DNA of 64,000 nucleotides, from NCBI GenBank assembly GCA_963792445.1, contig CAWBWO010000002.1:248001-312000 (forward strand), read 5' to 3'. The first letter of the stretch is position 1; each line of letters starts with the position of its first letter. This DNA is from Rummeliibacillus sp963792445 (lineage in GTDB: Bacteria > Bacillota > Bacilli > Bacillales_A > Planococcaceae). Positions 61,926 through 64,000 of this stretch are shown piece by piece. A program made the translations under genes and the position numbers. The notes under the pieces were generated by a model. The model saw only the letters and a list, made by a program, of their open reading frames with translations, was not told where the DNA came from and did no database searches.

Positions 61926-62496
61926 AATTGAAAGTCTTCTTTTTGTCATCGGAGAAGATGGATTAACGATTCAACAACTTTCAATTATAACTGAAGCTAA
62001 AGAATCAGAAATTACGGAAGCAATACAACAAATGATGGTACGTTTCGAGGAACAACAAGATAGAGGGATTATCATAAAAGAATTGGCAGGAACATTTCAA
62101 TTAATCTCAAAACCTGAGCATGCAGCTGTCATCCAAAAACTAGTAGAAAATCCCCCAAGTCAATCGTTATCTCAAGCATCACTTGAAGTATTAGCAATCG
62201 TAGCATACAAACAACCAATTACACGTGTCGAAATTGATGATTTAAGAGGTGTAAAAAGTGAAAGAGCGTTACATACTTTAAGTGCACGAGGTTTAGTACA
62301 TGAAGTTGGGAGAGCGGAAGGTACTGGCCGTGCTATTCTTTATGGTACGACAAAAGAATTCCTAAATTATTTTGGCATGAAGAATATAAAAGAATTACCA
62401 GAGCTTCCTGAAGTGAGTGAATCTGAAACAGACGAACAACCAGATTTGTTTATGTCTAAATTTCAAGAAGCTTTTCAAGAACCACAAACAGACTAA
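61897..62496 (+). CDS. scpB: Segregation and condensation protein B
   Basis: A 199-residue double winged-helix partner of ScpA in the SMC complex. It has KIESLLFVIGEDGLTIQQL, LEVLAIVAYKQPITRVEID, RGVKSERALHTLSARGL and GRAILYGTTKEFL. The 29-base overlap with scpA suggests coupled translation. Confidence 0.95.
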   Translation: MSNLNQLMSKIESLLFVIGEDGLTIQQLSIITEAKESEITEAIQQMMVRFEEQQDRGIIIKELAGTFQLISKPEHAAVIQKLVENPPSQSLSQASLEVLAIVAYKQPITRVEIDDLRGVKSERALHTLSARGLVHEVGRAEGTGRAILYGTTKEFLNYFGMKNIKELPELPEVSESETDEQPDLFMSKFQEAFQEPQTD

Positions 62497-62515
62497 TCTC
62501 TAAAGGAGTGACATT

Positions 62516-63514
62516 TTGAGTCGTATACTTATTGCTATATTAAGTTGCTTTATCTTATTTATGCCTTTTGGAAAGACCGCAGAAGCAGCTTCACATTCTT
62601 ATGCAGTAATTGATGCTGATACAGGGAGATTACTACTTGGGATGAATGAAAATGAAAGACTTCCAATTGCAAGTCTTACGAAAATGTGGACAGCTTTTGT
62701 AGCAATTAAGGAAAAAGATTTAAACATGACAACAACCATTTCGAAAAAGGCAACATTAAGTGAAGGTTCATCCATTTATCTTGTAGAAGGTGAGAAAACT
62801 ACCTTAAAAACATTACTCAATGGTTTATTATTGCGTTCAGGTAATGATGCAGCCACAGCCATTGCAGAAGAAGTGGGTGGTTCAGTAGGTGGATTTGTAA
62901 AATTGATGAATGACTATGCAATGATTTATGGTCTTTCAAATACGAATTTTGAAAACCCTTCAGGATTGCATCATGATCGACATCTATCATCCGCATTCGA
63001 TACAGCCCAAATGCTTAGAATTGCTATGAAAGATGAAGATTTTCGTAAAATCGCTACGACTAAATTTTATAAAAATGACCTCCAAAACCCTACAGTTTGG
63101 CAAAACAAGCACAAACTCCTTCATTCCAATAAATACGCAATCGCCGGAAAAACAGGTTATACAAAAGTAGCAGGACGTACGCTTGCTACCTATTTTGAAA
63201 AAGACGGCAAAAGAGTGATTGTAGTAACACTAAACGAATCGAATGACTGGCAAGTTCACTCAGGATTTGCAGAAACGGTTTTCCAAAAATATGACAAAAA
63301 ATTATTGGCAAAAAAAGGGGTATATCAAGTTAGAGACGATTTACAAGTGGAATTAGATCATCCAGTGTATGCATTGATATCTAACGACGAGAAGAAAAAG
63401 GTGAAATCCATCCTTAAAATGCCTCGTATATCACAAGGCGATATGGGGATTTGGACATTTTATCTTGATGGTAAGCCGTTTATCGAAGAACCCGTTCATA
63501 TGATTTGGAAGTAA
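62516..63514 (+). CDS. dacB: D-alanyl-D-alanine carboxypeptidase (DacB-like, spore cortex)
   Basis: A 332-residue penicillin-binding protein (S11). It has a signal peptide ending near AEAA, the nucleophile SLTK, SGN, and KTG in AIAGKTGYT. It starts TTG 62516 after AAGGAGTG. It is about 50 residues shorter at the C-terminus than B. subtilis DacB (PBP5*), perhaps lacking the terminal amphipathic segment. The position between scpB and rluB matches dacB; spmA and spmB are missing. Confidence 0.88.
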   Translation: MSRILIAILSCFILFMPFGKTAEAASHSYAVIDADTGRLLLGMNENERLPIASLTKMWTAFVAIKEKDLNMTTTISKKATLSEGSSIYLVEGEKTTLKTLLNGLLLRSGNDAATAIAEEVGGSVGGFVKLMNDYAMIYGLSNTNFENPSGLHHDRHLSSAFDTAQMLRIAMKDEDFRKIATTKFYKNDLQNPTVWQNKHKLLHSNKYAIAGKTGYTKVAGRTLATYFEKDGKRVIVVTLNESNDWQVHSGFAETVFQKYDKKLLAKKGVYQVRDDLQVELDHPVYALISNDEKKKVKSILKMPRISQGDMGIWTFYLDGKPFIEEPVHMIWK

Positions 63515-63543
63515 GAGACTGCTTTAGGAGCAGTCTCTTTTTA
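63513..63543 (+). terminator. terminator overlapping the dacB stop
   Basis: AGAGACTGC/GCAGTCTCT, 7-base loop, T5. Confidence 0.9.
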
Positions 63544-63612
63544 TACTTCCTTGTTTAGTCCATTTCGAAAGCAGATCGATATGCTTTCGATTCGGGCTTT
63601 CCAATGATTTTC

Positions 63613-63681
63613 GGAGGCACGCAGGATGTGGGTCAGATAGCCGTTGCGCTCGCGTTCTCGCGCTTTTATACTTTCTTCCTT
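63613..63681 (-). repeat. GC-rich dispersed repeat element (copy 2, partial)
   Basis: The minus strand matches 9073-9141: AAGGAAG, AAAAGCGCGA, CGCAACGGCTATC and CCCACATCCTG occur in the same order and spacing. It lies between dacB and rluB, where spmA and spmB would be expected. A neighbouring palindromic stretch (CGAAAGCAGATCGATATGCT at 63566 onward) may be part of the element. Confidence 0.65.
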
Positions 63682-63773
63682 AAAACGTGTCTACGCTTTT
63701 ATGCTTTTATTATTAGAAAAAGTGTGCAATAATTTTTGAAGGCTAATAGCATTAAGTTTAATGAGGTGACCAA

Positions 63774-64000
63774 ATGGAAAGACTACAGAAAGTGATAGCT
63801 CATGCAGGTATTGCTTCAAGAAGAAAAGCAGAAGAATTAATCATTGAAGGTAAAGTAAAAGTAAATGGTCAAGTTGTTCGAGAACTTGGTACAAAAGTAA
63901 CTGCTTCAGATTCTATTGAAGTAGAGGGTATAAAAATTGAAAAAGAAGAGAAGGTTTACTATCTATTATATAAACCAAGAGGTGTAATTTCAGCAGTTTC
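63774..64000 (+). CDS. rluB: 23S rRNA pseudouridine synthase B (partial, 3' end outside window)
   Basis: The first 75 residues are present. An S4 RNA-binding domain (RLQKVIAHAGIASRRKAEEL, IIEGKVKVNG) is followed by the start of the RsuA/RluB catalytic domain (YYLLYKPRGVIS). ATG 63774 follows GAGGTGA. The catalytic Asp is beyond the window. Position after dacB fits rluB (ypuL). Confidence 0.9.
   Translation, partial: MERLQKVIAHAGIASRRKAEELIIEGKVKVNGQVVRELGTKVTASDSIEVEGIKIEKEEKVYYLLYKPRGVISAV

Noticed and set aside
1..64000. CRISPR arrays, tRNA or rRNA genes
   Set aside because: No regularly spaced repeats and no tRNA- or rRNA-like segments were seen on either strand.

Overview
The window is about 35% GC and reads as a chromosomal segment of a spore-forming, low-GC Gram-positive bacterium of the order Bacillales. 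The best fit is the Planococcaceae (relatives of Lysinibacillus, Viridibacillus and Rummeliibacillus). The gene order follows the Bacillus subtilis recA-mutSL-glnRA-lexA-tkt and yqkD-fur-xerD-deoB-spoIIA-lysA-ribT-scpAB-dacB-rluB blocks. Many intervening genes are absent, including spmAB, punA, dacF, spoVAA-AE, ribDEAH and glpPFK. No rRNA, tRNA, CRISPR array or intact insertion sequence was seen.

Layout: 1-9050 holds a partial ymfI reductase, ymfK, rodZ, pgsA, cinA, recA, rny, a frameshifted ymdB and spoVS. A GC-rich repeat element follows at 9050-9290. 9545-15051 holds the 2-oxoacid:ferredoxin oxidoreductase pair, miaB, ricA (ymcA) and a cotE with a polyserine tail. 15164-20298 is a gluconate island: permease, RpiR-type regulator, 6-phosphogluconate dehydrogenase and gluconokinase, with a shared candidate operator upstream of each transcription unit. 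20689-31484 holds mutS, mutL, glpD, a lipase-like hydrolase, miaA, hfq, a rhodanese, ynbB and glnR, followed by glnA.

The accessory zone lies at 32814-36550. A 50-bp copy of the glnA 3' end recurs 2.6 kb downstream, and each copy is followed by the remains of a tyrosine integrase on the minus strand. I read this as two tandem, decayed integrated elements that used the end of glnA as attachment site. Cargo remnants are an endolysin LysM tail, a DUF3006-like remnant and fragments of unknown proteins. Seemingly intact genes are a secreted protein, a metallo-beta-lactamase-fold hydrolase and a tiny coiled-coil ORF.

36825-40677 encodes a GntR-RCK_C regulator of the BusR (cyclic-di-AMP) type in front of a complete OpuA-type compatible-solute ABC transporter. 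A perfect 11-bp inverted repeat straddles the transporter promoter. 40811-46849 holds lexA diverging from yneA-yneB over four LexA boxes, a LysE exporter, ynzC, tkt, sirA and yneF. 47005-53871 holds yqkD-yqkE-yqkF-nudF homologues, a membrane protein, fur, xerD and deoB, and pdp (frameshifted) follows. 55403-58617 is the spoIIAA-spoIIAB-sigF operon behind a sigma-H type promoter, continuing into spoVAF. The window ends with lysA, ribT, ypuF, scpA, scpB, dacB and a partial rluB.

Functionally the segment combines DNA repair and SOS (recA, lexA, yneA, mutSL), RNA decay and its control (rny, ricA, hfq, miaB, miaA), nitrogen control (glnRA), osmoprotection and sporulation. Three single-base insertions break two otherwise well conserved genes, ymdB and pdp. 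Whether these are real or sequencing errors cannot be settled from the sequence alone.
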